This document shows positions 1 through 9,092 of a stretch of DNA of 64,000 nt, piece after piece. The notes under the pieces were generated by a model. It ran no database searches, was not told the DNA's origin, and saw nothing but the letters and a program-made list of their open reading frames with translations. The DNA is from JBNLAN01 sp050302175. Its GTDB lineage: Bacteria; Pseudomonadota; Zetaproteobacteria; Mariprofundales; Mariprofundaceae. Numbering within the stretch: position 1 is the first letter of the stretch; each line of letters starts with the position of its first letter. The translations under genes and the position numbers were made by a program. The stretch lies in NCBI GenBank assembly GCA_050302175.1, contig JBNLAN010000020.1:1-64000 (forward strand), read 5' to 3'.

Positions 1-359
1 TTGAAAACGCGGTAGAACTTGTGGCTGCGGGTGTTCTCGCCGGCGGCGAACATCTTCACCAGCTTGCCGCAGTAGAAGTGGTAGCCGACCAGCACAAGCA
101 CGATCGCCACTTTGATCCAGAACCAGATTTCGCCGTGCAGGTAATCCCACAAGAGGTATGCGAGCCATGTACCGGTGATCAGTGTCAGCCACATGATCGG
201 AGTGACGAAGCGGTAGAGCTTGCCCTCCATCATGGTAAGCCGCTCGTGCACCTCACCGCTCGAGAACTCCGCGTGGTTGACGAACAACCTCGGCAGATAG
301 AAGAGGCCAGCAAACCACGACACCATCATGATAATGTGAAACGCCTTGATCCATTCCAT
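1..359 (-). CDS. hemJ: Protoporphyrinogen IX oxidase HemJ (partial, 3' end outside window)
   Basis: The reverse strand reads from an ATG at 359 to the window edge, giving 119 residues that begin MEWIKAFHIIMMVSWFAGLF and continue with FYLPRLFV. This matches HemJ (formerly UPF0093), an integral membrane enzyme that oxidises protoporphyrinogen IX in haem synthesis. The conserved early His and Arg fall in the first helix and in the LPRLFV motif. Hydrophobic segments are visible at about residues 5-22, 52-72 and 80-98. The C-terminal end lies beyond base 1. The next gene upstream on this strand ends at 421, 62 bases away, so the two could be co-transcribed, but nothing links their functions. Confidence 0.85.
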   Translation of the reverse strand, partial: MEWIKAFHIIMMVSWFAGLFYLPRLFVNHAEFSSGEVHERLTMMEGKLYRFVTPIMWLTLITGTWLAYLLWDYLHGEIWFWIKVAIVLVLVGYHFYCGKLVKMFAAGENTRSHKFYRVF

Positions 360-420
360 GCCCGGCAAGCTAACTGCGCGACAACGTCAAAGCAAAGCCA
401 TGCCGTATCATCGAATCGAA

Positions 421-1545
421 TTAATCCAGTGTCTGGCGATAACGTTTCAGCGCAATGGTCATGACAACAGCCATGAAGAGAAGCAGCGGCCAAACATTGG
501 GCAACAGCTCTATCAAACCATTATCTTTAAGCAGCAGACCCCGCACCATGCGCAAAAAATGCGTCAGCGGCAGAACCTCCCCAATCCACTGGGCCCACTC
601 AGGCATGCCTCGGAACGGGAACATAAAGCCGGAAAGCATGATCGACGGCAGGAAGAAGAAAAAACTCATCTGGAAGGCCTGCAACTGGTTACGTGCTATG
701 GTCGAAAAAAGTATCCCCATCGACAGGTTGGCAGCGATAAAAAATAGAATCAGCGTATAAAGCAGCAGCAAGCTGCCGTCCATAGGCACATGAAACAGTA
801 CTTTGGCAGCAATCAGAATCAGCGTCACCTGGATATAGCCAACAAGAATATAGGGCACGATTTTGCCAAGCATCACCTCGAACGGACGCACTGGCGTCAC
901 CAGCAGATACTCCAACGTGCCTCGTTCACGCTCGCGGGTGATGGCCACCGCCGTGATCAGTACCATCGTCATCGTTAAAATCACGCCCATCAGTGCAGGC
1001 ACGATGTTGTACTGAGTGATCGATTCGGGATTGTAGCGGCGCTGCACGGTCACCCGTATCGGCGGCTTTTGAGCGCCGCCCGATCCGGATTCGGGCAGGT
1101 AGTGGCGCAGTGCCTCAGGCAACGCAGCAGCTGCAGCAATGGCGCTACCGGTTGCGACAGGATCGGTGGCATCAGCCTGAATCAGAACCTCGGGTGACTC
1201 GCCGCGCACCACCTTTCGCGCAAAATCGACAGGAAAACTGACAATAAACTGCACTTCACCGCGTGCCATCATCTGCTCCGCCTCATCATGGCTGACTGCC
1301 TCGTCCCTAATATCGAAATAGTCGCTCCGCTGCATGGCCGCGACCACGCTACGGGCATAAATGCTCGATTCGCCGGTCACCACCACGCTCGGCAGATGTT
1401 TCGGATCGGTATTGATGGCGTAACCGAACAGGATCAGCTGCATGATTGGGATGCCGAGCATCATGGCAAAGGTGAGCCGATCCCGCCGCATCTGGATGAA
1501 CTCCTTGACCGCCATTGCCATGAAACGGTGCCAGGTGAATCTCAT
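421..1545 (-). CDS. ABC-2 type transporter permease (YbhS/YhhJ/DrrB-like)
   Basis: A 374-residue membrane protein with one N-terminal helix (about residues 23-45), a large periplasmic domain to about residue 180, then five helices typical of ABC-2 permeases. Motifs include the TRERERGTLEYLLVTPVRP stretch, the coupling-helix signature of the family. It is the export channel of the adjacent ATPase. Its ATG overlaps the ATPase stop by 4 bases, so translation is probably coupled. With the upstream HlyD and TolC genes it makes a complete tripartite efflux pump like E. coli YbhGFSR, but with one permease instead of two. The substrate cannot be read from the sequence. Confidence 0.9.
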   Translation of the reverse strand: MRFTWHRFMAMAVKEFIQMRRDRLTFAMMLGIPIMQLILFGYAINTDPKHLPSVVVTGESSIYARSVVAAMQRSDYFDIRDEAVSHDEAEQMMARGEVQFIVSFPVDFARKVVRGESPEVLIQADATDPVATGSAIAAAAALPEALRHYLPESGSGGAQKPPIRVTVQRRYNPESITQYNIVPALMGVILTMTMVLITAVAITRERERGTLEYLLVTPVRPFEVMLGKIVPYILVGYIQVTLILIAAKVLFHVPMDGSLLLLYTLILFFIAANLSMGILFSTIARNQLQAFQMSFFFFLPSIMLSGFMFPFRGMPEWAQWIGEVLPLTHFLRMVRGLLLKDNGLIELLPNVWPLLLFMAVVMTIALKRYRQTLD

Positions 1546-2462
1546 CGACCGAACTCCCGGCTATGGCGCGACATCCACATAAAGGCGTCGGCCAGCCGCG
1601 GCCTGAACGGCTCGATAGCGATACCTTTGGACGCGGCTCTCTTTTGCAATATCGATTCGATGGCCGTGCCATCGGAGCCGGATACCAGCAGGCCCTCGGT
1701 CGATTTCATCGCCAGAATGTCAACGCCGCTCTGCAGCAATGTATTTTCGAATCCGGCAGGCGCATCGGCTACCCTCCACATTGAGAGCCCGGAAGCATCG
1801 ATCACCTCCTGCACACCGCCGGTAATGAGCAGGCGCCCATCGAGAATATAGGCGATGCGGCGGCAATGGGTTTCGGCTTCATCGAGATAGTGGGTAGTGA
1901 CCAGCACGGTGAGCCCCTCGCCGGCATACTGGTGAATCATATTCCAGAAATTCTGCCGTGCCTCCGGATCGATGCCGCTGGTCGGCTCATCGAGCAGCAG
2001 CAGTTTCGGCTGATGCAGCGTTGCCAAAGCCAGCGCCACCCGCTGTTTCCAGCCGCCGGAGAGATTCCCCATTAGTGTATGAGCATAGTGGCCGAGTTCA
2101 TGGCGATCGATCGCGCCATCGACCACCTTTTCCGGATTCGTCAGATGATTGAGGCGAGCTGCAAAGAGCAGGTTTTCGCGCACACTCAGATCGGCATAGA
2201 GGCTGAAGTGCTGCGATACATAGCCGACTTCCGACTTGATTTTTCGTTGCTCTTTCAGGATATCGAAGCCGACGCAGCTCCCCTCGCCATTATCGGGCAG
2301 CAGCAGACCGCAGAGCATGCGCAACGTCGTGGTTTTACCCGATCCGTTCGGCCCAAGGAAACCGAAAATCTCACCCCGCTCAACCGCCAGCGAGAGGTCA
2401 TCGACGGCGATACTGCCATTGAACGACTTACTCAGTCCCTGGACATTGATAACCTCGGTCAT
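1542..2462 (-). CDS. ABC transporter ATP-binding protein (YbhF-like, single domain)
   Basis: A 306-residue soluble ATPase with Walker A GPNGSGKTTT (residues 37-46), signature LSGGWKQRVALA (about 134), Walker B LLLLDEPTSG and the switch histidine in VTTHYLDEAE. It drives the ABC-2 permease encoded next, which overlaps it by 4 bases. The C-terminal 80 residues form the variable domain seen in drug and polyketide export ATPases (CcmA/DrrA type). E. coli YbhF has two fused nucleotide-binding domains; here there is one, so a homodimer is expected. Confidence 0.92.
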   Translation of the reverse strand: MTEVINVQGLSKSFNGSIAVDDLSLAVERGEIFGFLGPNGSGKTTTLRMLCGLLLPDNGEGSCVGFDILKEQRKIKSEVGYVSQHFSLYADLSVRENLLFAARLNHLTNPEKVVDGAIDRHELGHYAHTLMGNLSGGWKQRVALALATLHQPKLLLLDEPTSGIDPEARQNFWNMIHQYAGEGLTVLVTTHYLDEAETHCRRIAYILDGRLLITGGVQEVIDASGLSMWRVADAPAGFENTLLQSGVDILAMKSTEGLLVSGSDGTAIESILQKRAASKGIAIEPFRPRLADAFMWMSRHSREFGR

Positions 2463-3211
2463 GGGTTTTCGCGGATGACATCCACGGGCTGGCCGACATG
2501 CAGATGCTTACCGGCATCGTTTGGTTTTGCCTCCATCATCACCACCAGCTTTTCGCGCGATTCGCGGCTGAAAATGACCGGCGGCGTAAACTCAGCCTCG
2601 GTAGCAATGAAAGTAACCGTGGCTTTGACCGGTTCCGGGCAACCGTCACAGGTGGCTGTGACCCGATCGCCAAGGTGCCAGCCGCCCACACCGCTCTCCG
2701 GCACGAAGAAGCGTAATTTCACGCTTCCTTCCGGCAACAATCGCACCACGGGGTGCCCAGCTGCCACCCATTCGCCTTTCCGATAAAATACCTCGCTGAT
2801 GCGCCCGGCCGCTGGGGCGGCCTGTTCGGTCTGGCCCAATCTCCAGGTTGCCGCTTTCGCTTCCTGTTCGGCCACGGTGAGTGCCGCTTTCGCCTGATCG
2901 AGACTCTGTTGCGACGAGAAATCCCCGCTTTTCAATTCTTTCAAACGTTGCAAGTTGAGCCGGGCAATTTTCAGGTTGGCTTCCGCGGCGGCCGCCTGCG
3001 TACGTTCGATCTCCCCTTCCAGCCGAAACAACGCTTGCCCTGCAGTCACACTATCGCCGTTATCGACCGTCAGTTGTTCGATCCTGCCCGGCACCCCGGC
3101 CGCCACATCGACATATTCGGCTTCGACATAGCCCTGCAAAATATTGCCGTCACCACCGTTGCATGCCACCAGGAGCAAAGCGAAAGGCAATACGAACCGA
3201 CATGACCTCAT
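2459..3211 (-). CDS. HlyD-family membrane fusion lipoprotein
   Basis: A 250-residue periplasmic adaptor. The N-terminus has a lipoprotein signal ending LLLVAC, so the mature protein is probably anchored at Cys17. A biotinyl-lipoyl half motif (GRIEQLTVDNGDSVTAGQAL) is followed by a short coiled coil (about residues 70-125) and the second lipoyl half with barrel domain (GRISEVFYRKGEWVAAGHPV). This is the arrangement of YbhG/HlyD adaptors linking an inner membrane ABC pump to TolC. It overlaps the preceding TolC-like gene and the following ATPase gene by 4 bases each. Substrate unknown. Confidence 0.9.
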   Translation of the reverse strand: MRSCRFVLPFALLLVACNGGDGNILQGYVEAEYVDVAAGVPGRIEQLTVDNGDSVTAGQALFRLEGEIERTQAAAAEANLKIARLNLQRLKELKSGDFSSQQSLDQAKAALTVAEQEAKAATWRLGQTEQAAPAAGRISEVFYRKGEWVAAGHPVVRLLPEGSVKLRFFVPESGVGGWHLGDRVTATCDGCPEPVKATVTFIATEAEFTPPVIFSRESREKLVVMMEAKPNDAGKHLHVGQPVDVIRENP

Positions 3212-4524
3212 AATTTTCCTCCATACTGATCCGGCAGCGACCCGGTATCGAGCTCACCCACGCTCGCTTTCAGTTGCAAGGTTGCCGCCACGTATTGTGC
3301 CCGGGCGATTGCAAGATCACGCTCGGTACGATAACGCAATTCATCCGCATCTAGCACATCGGTCATACTGCGAAGCCCGGCCCGATGCCCGATATGCGCC
3401 GCCTCGGCAGCCTCGCGGGCGGAAAGTCTCGCCTTCTGCATGGCTGCAACCTGCATGGCCGCTGCCTGCAATGCCAGGCAGGCCTGCCGCGCACTCAATC
3501 GGGCCAGCCGGACATCGTCGGCCAGCGCATACTCTGCCTGCACGCTCTCTTTCTCGCTCTTGCGCACCTGCGCCGATGGCCCACCGCCCGCATACAGCGG
3601 CACCTTCAGCTGAACTCCGACTGCCCGCGAACGCACGGTTGTCGCACTTCCAAGCATGGAGTCCCCTGCCCGGCTGCGGCCAACCTCGGCAAAGGCTTCG
3701 ACCTTCGGCAACCCGCTGCCAAGCGCCTTGCTTCGCTCCTCTTTCGCCAGTTCAAGTTGCAATCGGGCCAGCAACACCGGCAGTGCATGCTCGGCGGCCT
3801 GTTGCTCCCATTGCACAGGATTGTCCGGCGCTTGCGGCGCAGCGGTGAGTTTCGGCATGGCAACCACCTCGACCCCGCCACCGATCAACGACGCCAGTGT
3901 CGCCCGTGCCTGATCGAGATTGTTGGCGGCGGCCAACCGCTCTGCTTTTACCAGATCGAAACGCGCCTCGGCCTCCAGCCGTTCGGTCTTCGCCTTGGTA
4001 CCTGCCTTGAAAGCGGCCCTGGCTTCCGCCGCCAGTTTACCTGCCGCCCGCTCGCGCGCTTCAGCGGCATCCAGTGCTGCCTGCGCCGTAATCACCGTAA
4101 GTGCTGCCTGCGCCGTTTCCAGCATCAGGCGCTGGCGCTCCATCCGCAGCCTGAGTTCTCCGGTTTCGGCCGAAATTTCACCCTGCCGGTAACCTGCCCA
4201 GCGTTCGAGATCGAACAGCGGCTGCACGGCACGCAGGCCGACGAAGGTCTCGCCATAGTTGAGATCGGTTTTGAAAAAAGCCTGCGGCACGTCGTATTTC
4301 GTATTTTGTTTCTGTTTCCGGTAGCTGCCGCTCGCCTGCACATAGGGGAGCAGGGCGGCGCGACCAATATCGGCATCCTCGGCCGCCGCATCACGCCCGG
4401 CTTCGGCTGCCTGCATAGCCGGCGCATGCTCGAGTGCCAGACTGACCGCCTGCGACAAGGTCAACGGTTCGGCAACGGCAATACCCGGCAACAGGCAAAA
4501 CAGCATGGCAATAGCGCGATTCAG
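3208..4524 (-). CDS. TolC-family outer membrane efflux protein
   Basis: About 438 residues with a signal peptide (LLPGIAVA, then EPLTLSQAVSLALEHAP) and two outer-membrane-efflux repeats of long alpha-helices rich in Ala, Glu and Leu. It is the outer membrane channel of the downstream HlyD-ABC pump. The longest frame opens with GTG at 4548, but a strong AGGAGG-like site at about 4529-4538 lies inside that frame. The start is therefore placed after it, at CTG 4524; ATG 4506 is the alternative. It is the first gene of a four-gene operon (TolC, HlyD, ATPase, permease) with 4-base overlaps. Confidence 0.88.
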   Translation of the reverse strand: MNRAIAMLFCLLPGIAVAEPLTLSQAVSLALEHAPAMQAAEAGRDAAAEDADIGRAALLPYVQASGSYRKQKQNTKYDVPQAFFKTDLNYGETFVGLRAVQPLFDLERWAGYRQGEISAETGELRLRMERQRLMLETAQAALTVITAQAALDAAEARERAAGKLAAEARAAFKAGTKAKTERLEAEARFDLVKAERLAAANNLDQARATLASLIGGGVEVVAMPKLTAAPQAPDNPVQWEQQAAEHALPVLLARLQLELAKEERSKALGSGLPKVEAFAEVGRSRAGDSMLGSATTVRSRAVGVQLKVPLYAGGGPSAQVRKSEKESVQAEYALADDVRLARLSARQACLALQAAAMQVAAMQKARLSAREAAEAAHIGHRAGLRSMTDVLDADELRYRTERDLAIARAQYVAATLQLKASVGELDTGSLPDQYGGKL

Positions 4525-4605
4525 AAGCCCTCCTCCCACCTGGCACACGAGTGCAGCCGGACGGACATCAGAATTCTAGCACATGGCCACGGTTGATCCC
4601 GGAAA

Positions 4606-4622
4606 ACCTTCAGACTGAAGGT
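4606..4622 (-). terminator. Short inverted repeat, possible weak terminator after regA
   Basis: ACCTTCAG and CTGAAGGT form a perfect inverted repeat around one central base. It lies 24 bases past the regA stop and before the efflux operon. On the minus strand the second arm runs into TTTT. It could be a weak intrinsic terminator or an operator for the efflux operon. Confidence 0.35.
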
Positions 4623-4645
4623 CCGCCAAGTAGATAAAAGCCCGC

Positions 4646-5203
4646 CTACTCCCTGACAGGACGTTTGGCGAGTTTGCGCTGCAAGGTGCGCCGGTGCATG
4701 CCGAGCTGGCGGGCGGCCGCAGAGACATTGCCATCGCATTCAGCCAGTACTTTCTGGATATGTTCCCACTCCAGCCGCCGCACCGAAATCGGTTTTTCGG
4801 AGACAGTCACATTGCTGTCGCCCTCACCCTGATGCAGAGCGGCAATAATCGTATCCGCATCGGCAGGCTTGGCGAGATAATGGGTGGCGCCGAGCTTGAT
4901 CGCCTCCACTGCGGTGGCAACGCTGGCATAGCCGGTAAGCACCAGAATGCGGACGCCTGCACCCATCTCCCGCAGGTGTTTGACCAGTACCAGCCCGGAT
5001 ACCCCCGGCATGCTCAAATCCACCACAGCATATTCCGGCGCCTCGTCAGTAACCACCTGCAATGCCTCATCGACGCTGTGAGCCGTGGTAACAAGGTAAC
5101 CGCGACGGGTCAATGCCTCCGCCAGCACCTGGCAGAAGATGCGGTCGTCGTCGACCAGCAGCAGTTCCGGTGCCGGCGGCATTCGGGTATCCGCCTCAGA
5201 CAT
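4646..5203 (-). CDS. regA: Redox response regulator RegA (PrrA/ActR family)
   Basis: 185 residues. The receiver domain has acidic residues D18-D20, phospho-acceptor D62 (VVDLSMPG), the conserved LT near 80 and K112. A short linker leads to a Fis-type helix-turn-helix (about 143-185) ending MHRRTLQRKLAKRP. This helix is almost invariant in RegA/PrrA/ActR, which control photosynthesis, respiration, carbon and nitrogen genes by redox state. The start at MSEAD is preferred over the frame start at 5245, since the upstream residues belong to the overlapping end of regB (5196-5203). It is the cognate regulator of RegB and could act on the two operator-like repeats at 6574-6787. Confidence 0.93.
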   Translation of the reverse strand: MSEADTRMPPAPELLLVDDDRIFCQVLAEALTRRGYLVTTAHSVDEALQVVTDEAPEYAVVDLSMPGVSGLVLVKHLREMGAGVRILVLTGYASVATAVEAIKLGATHYLAKPADADTIIAALHQGEGDSNVTVSEKPISVRRLEWEHIQKVLAECDGNVSAAARQLGMHRRTLQRKLAKRPVRE

Positions 5204-6506
5204 CGTTTGCCACCGCTGCAAACCGGCTGCGCGGCAAACACACACAGGCGGAGACCCCGCCAGGTTTCCGGTCGGAGAGTATCAGCGAGCCTCCCAGCCG
5301 CTCGATCACGGCCCGCCCGAGGAACAGCCCCAAACCGCGACCGCCGCTCTTGCTCGACACGAACGGTGTGCCGATCTGCGCTTTCAGCTCCTCAGGCAGC
5401 CCCGGCCCCTCGTCGTTGATTTCGATCTCGATCACTTCATCGCTCCAGCGACACGACAACCCGATATGCCCGGGCGAAGCGTCGGCAGCATTGTTGAGAA
5501 TGCTGATCAGCGCCTGCGTCAGGGTGACATCGACTACCAGAGGCGGCGATGCCCCCTCCTGCATCTCGACCGAAACCTCGGCGCCCGGCAGTGTCGACTC
5601 CCACTGCTCCAGCAACTCGCACACATAATCTTCCACGGCGATACTCCGCCCCTCCTCGGCGCGCATCTCGCCAGCGCTGGCAGAAATTTGCGACAGAATC
5701 TCCCGGCAACGTTTGATCTGATCGCGCAGAATCTGCAACCGGCCCACCGCCTCGGCATCGTCGGCATAATCGTGCGCCAATTCGCCGGCCACCACTGCCA
5801 TGGTGGAGAGCGGCGTACCGAGCTCATGCGCCGCACCTGCCGCCAGCGCACCCAGTGCCACCACCAGTTCGTCGCGCGCCGACTTTTCGCGCAGATCGGC
5901 CAGGTGCTTCTCGCGTTCGCGAAGTGCATCCGACATACGCATGATGAAGAAAACGATCAGGGCCACGCTCAACACAAAACTGAACCACATGCCGGAGAGG
6001 TGCAGCTGAAAGCCTGTATCGGCGGTATGACCACCGTGATTGTGAGCGCCGACGAACAGCGGCTGATAGAAGAAGACCAGCAACGAATAACAGGCCAGCA
6101 CCAGCACAGCCATCGACCAGCCGTAGATACGCGGCAAAGTGGCAATGGCGATGATCAGCGGCAGCAGGTAGAGCGAAATAAGCGGATTGGTATAACCGCC
6201 GGAGAAATAGAGCAGCAGCGACAGGAATGCCACATCGAGAATCAACTGGCCGAAATAGGCACGTTCGGAAATTTCGCCGCGCCCGCGATAGATGGCAAAA
6301 GCCACGCCGTTCACCAGCGCATAACCGGCAATAATCGCCAGCATCGGCCATAGCTTCAGTCGCATCTCCGGCATCAGCACCGAAAGCAGCACCAGTCCGG
6401 CCTGGCATAGGATCAGGACACTTCTGACCTGAAGCAGCCGTTTCAGGTTACGCGACAGGGTCAGGGCATCGGTCAGCAAGCCGCCGGATGCGGCAAAAAT
6501 AGGCAT
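5196..6506 (-). CDS. regB: Redox sensor histidine kinase RegB (PrrB/ActS family)
   Basis: 436 residues. About six N-terminal membrane helices include the ubiquinone-binding type heptapeptide GGYTNPL (103-109; family form GGxxNPF). The dimerisation/phosphoacceptor box is HELGTPLSTMAVVA with H227. The redox box RCREIL carries C267, equivalent to the redox-active Cys265 of Rhodobacter RegB. The ATPase domain has NNAADAS, DEGPGLP and GGRGLGLFLG. All residues expected for quinone and thiol sensing are present. A GGAGG site four bases before ATG 6506 sets the start; the longer frame begins at TTG 6524. The 3' end overlaps regA by 8 bases. Confidence 0.93.
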   Translation of the reverse strand: MPIFAASGGLLTDALTLSRNLKRLLQVRSVLILCQAGLVLLSVLMPEMRLKLWPMLAIIAGYALVNGVAFAIYRGRGEISERAYFGQLILDVAFLSLLLYFSGGYTNPLISLYLLPLIIAIATLPRIYGWSMAVLVLACYSLLVFFYQPLFVGAHNHGGHTADTGFQLHLSGMWFSFVLSVALIVFFIMRMSDALREREKHLADLREKSARDELVVALGALAAGAAHELGTPLSTMAVVAGELAHDYADDAEAVGRLQILRDQIKRCREILSQISASAGEMRAEEGRSIAVEDYVCELLEQWESTLPGAEVSVEMQEGASPPLVVDVTLTQALISILNNAADASPGHIGLSCRWSDEVIEIEINDEGPGLPEELKAQIGTPFVSSKSGGRGLGLFLGRAVIERLGGSLILSDRKPGGVSACVCLPRSRFAAVANDV

Positions 6507-6573
6507 AAAGCCTCCGGCAATCAATCTCGGACCGTAAGGCTAGGGATGCGCCGCCACAAATCCAGTCCGGAGG

Positions 6574-6612
6574 GTGCGGCAATTTGTCGCGCGTCGATTT
6601 GCCATATTCACG
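6574..6612. promoter_or_regulatory. RegA/PrrA-type operator-like repeat, copy 1
   Basis: Contains GCGGC AATTT GTCGC (6576-6590), which fits the GCGNC-N5-GNCGC pattern recalled for RegA/PrrA sites, then TTTGCCATATTC. A second copy lies at 6749-6787, and about 27 of 34 aligned positions agree. Copy 1 is about 70 bases upstream of the regB start, suggesting autoregulation. Binding is inferred. Confidence 0.55.
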
Positions 6613-6701
6613 GGCCCAACATGAAACGGCAAGATTCCCCCGTTCGCGTCAATCTTTCCTCTCTCTTCCTTAAAAGGGTTCGCGAATTTAATGCAAGAGC
6701 A

Positions 6702-6732
6702 GGGCGGCTCCCCCCCAGGGCCGCCCTTTTTT
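6702..6732 (+). terminator. Intrinsic terminator-like hairpin between the two operator repeats
   Basis: GGGCGGC (6702-6708) pairs with GCCGCCC (6720-6726) around an 11-base C-rich loop, followed by six T. It points toward the TonB-dependent receptor gene although no plus-strand gene precedes it. It may end an unseen short transcript or attenuate transcription of the receptor operon. Confidence 0.55.
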
Positions 6733-6748
6733 GGTTCTTCCCTGTTCG

Positions 6749-6787
6749 ATGCGACAATTTGCCGCGCGGCCTTTTGCCACATTCCGC
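6749..6787. promoter_or_regulatory. RegA/PrrA-type operator-like repeat, copy 2
   Basis: Contains GCGAC AATTT GCCGC (6751-6765) followed by TTTTGCCACATTC, closely matching copy 1. It is about 80 bases upstream of the receptor operon. No convincing -35/-10 pair is visible nearby, as expected for an activator-dependent promoter. A role for RegA is inferred. Confidence 0.55.
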
Positions 6788-6846
6788 ACCTGCCAACGCC
6801 TCCCTAAAGTTCGACGCCTTTTCTATAAACACCAAGGAGGGAACTG

Positions 6847-9081
6847 GTGCAAACCAAACCAAAAACTGTCTTCACAAAGAATCACCTGGGCATATCGATT
6901 GCCTGTCTCGCGACCATATTGCTGCAGCCAGCAACACATACAGAAGCTGCAGAGATCATTCGCGTGGATTCGACCACCATTGACGATCGCTTCGAAAACA
7001 AACGCGATGAGGCCTCGAATGTCTCGGTCATCTCAGGCGAAACAGTAGACCGGGCACATGCAGAGAACATCAAGCAGGTTCTGGATGCAATTCCAGGGAT
7101 TACCACCGAACTGCAAAGTCAGGACTCGCTAAAAATCCATATCCGTGGTGTCGAAAACCAGCGTTTCATGGGCGAGAAACCGGGCGTTGCCGTGGTCATC
7201 GACGGCGTGCCGGTGTTCGAACGTACCGGCCGGGTCAATATCAATCTCGACGACATCGAATCGATCAAGGTGATCAAAGGCGGTGCCTCCTATCTCTTCG
7301 GCGAGGATGCGCTCTCCGGCGCGGTGATTATCACCACCAAGCGCGGCGCCAAAATGGCCGGATACACAGTCTCAGCAGAGGGTGGAAGTTTCGGCTACCA
7401 GCGCGGCATGGCGCGCGCCGGGTTTGCCACCGACAAGGCATCCGGACACATTCAGGCCAGCCGCCGCAAATCCGACAGTTATTACTTCCAGGGCGAATAC
7501 AAGGCCGACTACCTAAACGGCAAACTGCAGGGCTATCTCTCTGATTCGAGCGACCTCACCTTTGGCTGGGAGCTCGCCAAACGCTACAAGGACAGTCATG
7601 GAACCGTCACCGGCGTCACTCAGGCCTGGGTCGACCCAACCAGCATCAACGGTCGCGACTTCGCCCGTCACTACAATGTAGATCTCGGCAAGTATTACCT
7701 CACCTACGCCAATGATGTCTCCGACACCAGTAACGCTATGCTCAACCTCTATCAATTCGATGACCATACCGTTTTCTGGAGTTCGCCGGTTCGCTACAAC
7801 GCGGCAGGCGCAGCAGTCACAGATGTCAACGCCTATGCCAACAACAACGACTACAAACAGACCCAGCGCGGCCTGAAAGGAGAATGGCGTAGTGCCGGCG
7901 ACGCACTGGCCTGGATGGGCGGTCTCGACCTGCGCGATAACATTTACAGGAATAAAGTCACCGTTCTGCAGGACTACAAGGCGAGCCCGAGCCCGGTTGC
8001 CCCGGTGGTGACAGCAGGAACCCTGCTGACCGATGACAAAACCAAAGAGCGCATGTATGCCGGTTACGGCGAAATGAAATTCCGTCCTCTCGCCAGCCTC
8101 ACCACAACCTTGAATGGCCGCTACGACCACATCAATCTCGACTATGCCGATTACATGGCAGGAGCGTCTGCTCCGAATCTCGCCAAGCACTTTAATGTCG
8201 GCTCCTGGCGCATCGGCCTGAACTACGACTTTAGCGATACAGCTGGCCTCTATAGTAACGTATCGACCGGCTTCAGGGCTCCAACCATCCAGCAGTTATT
8301 CGCCGGCACTATTTCGCCGACCGGCGGCGTGGCAGCCAACCCGGGCCTGACACCGGAACATGCCATCAACTATGAGATCGGCCTGCGCGGACGTGAAGAT
8401 ATTCTCGGTGGGCTGGAGTGGGATATCGCAGCCTTCCAGATCGACCGCAGAAACTTCATCCTCAACGTCGCCGGCCAGTATGCCAACCCGGCCACCGGCA
8501 CCACCGACCAGTACCAGAACATCGGCGGCGCCCGCAGTCGAGGGGTCGAGCTGTCGCTGAAAACCGACCAGGATCAGTTCTTCTCGTGGAACGCGGCCTA
8601 CACTTTCCTCGATGCGAAGTTCACCCGTTACGACAACTTCAACCTGCTGCTCGGCAACCGCTTCAACCCGGCGCCGGGCGCCAGCGCCATCGCACCCTAC
8701 AATAACAGCGGCAAAACCGTTCCGCGCACGCCGAAGCACAAGCTGTTCCTGGCTGTGTTCGTCAAACCGCTCGAGGGGCTGACCATCAACCCAGAGATGA
8801 ATGCGCAGACTTCCTACTTCGCCGACGAGATCAACCAGGAGAAGATCGGCGGCCACACGGTGTTCAACCTGGTCACGAACTACGACTTCGCCACCGGCAG
8901 CAGCAATGGAGTAAAGTGGTCACTATTTGCCCGTATCGACAACATTCTTGATCGCTACTATTACAACACGGCACGCGGTTTCTACGATGCGAATGCCGAC
9001 TTCACCTACAACGCCGAAGACCTCTCCATTGCCGTCAATCCCGGACGCGCTTGGACTGCAGGTGTCTCGGCAACATTCTGA
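6847..9081 (+). CDS. TonB-dependent outer membrane receptor
   Basis: 744 residues. The signal peptide ends near THTEA. A TonB-box-like EIIRVDS is followed by a plug domain (ISGETVDRAHAENIKQVLDA, RGVENQRFMGEKPGVAVVIDGVP). The 22-stranded barrel ends in an aromatic residue (GVSATF). The GTG start at 6847 has an excellent AAGGAGG six bases upstream. Receptors of this form bring metal chelates, haem, or vitamin B12-type ligands across the outer membrane. The ligand is not readable, but the operon partners (polyferredoxin, DsbD/TauE-like protein, ExbBD-TonB) argue for a metal that is reduced or transferred. Two RegA-type repeats lie upstream. Confidence 0.92.
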   Translation: MQTKPKTVFTKNHLGISIACLATILLQPATHTEAAEIIRVDSTTIDDRFENKRDEASNVSVISGETVDRAHAENIKQVLDAIPGITTELQSQDSLKIHIRGVENQRFMGEKPGVAVVIDGVPVFERTGRVNINLDDIESIKVIKGGASYLFGEDALSGAVIITTKRGAKMAGYTVSAEGGSFGYQRGMARAGFATDKASGHIQASRRKSDSYYFQGEYKADYLNGKLQGYLSDSSDLTFGWELAKRYKDSHGTVTGVTQAWVDPTSINGRDFARHYNVDLGKYYLTYANDVSDTSNAMLNLYQFDDHTVFWSSPVRYNAAGAAVTDVNAYANNNDYKQTQRGLKGEWRSAGDALAWMGGLDLRDNIYRNKVTVLQDYKASPSPVAPVVTAGTLLTDDKTKERMYAGYGEMKFRPLASLTTTLNGRYDHINLDYADYMAGASAPNLAKHFNVGSWRIGLNYDFSDTAGLYSNVSTGFRAPTIQQLFAGTISPTGGVAANPGLTPEHAINYEIGLRGREDILGGLEWDIAAFQIDRRNFILNVAGQYANPATGTTDQYQNIGGARSRGVELSLKTDQDQFFSWNAAYTFLDAKFTRYDNFNLLLGNRFNPAPGASAIAPYNNSGKTVPRTPKHKLFLAVFVKPLEGLTINPEMNAQTSYFADEINQEKIGGHTVFNLVTNYDFATGSSNGVKWSLFARIDNILDRYYYNTARGFYDANADFTYNAEDLSIAVNPGRAWTAGVSATF

Positions 9082-9092
9082 CGGGAGGAGAC

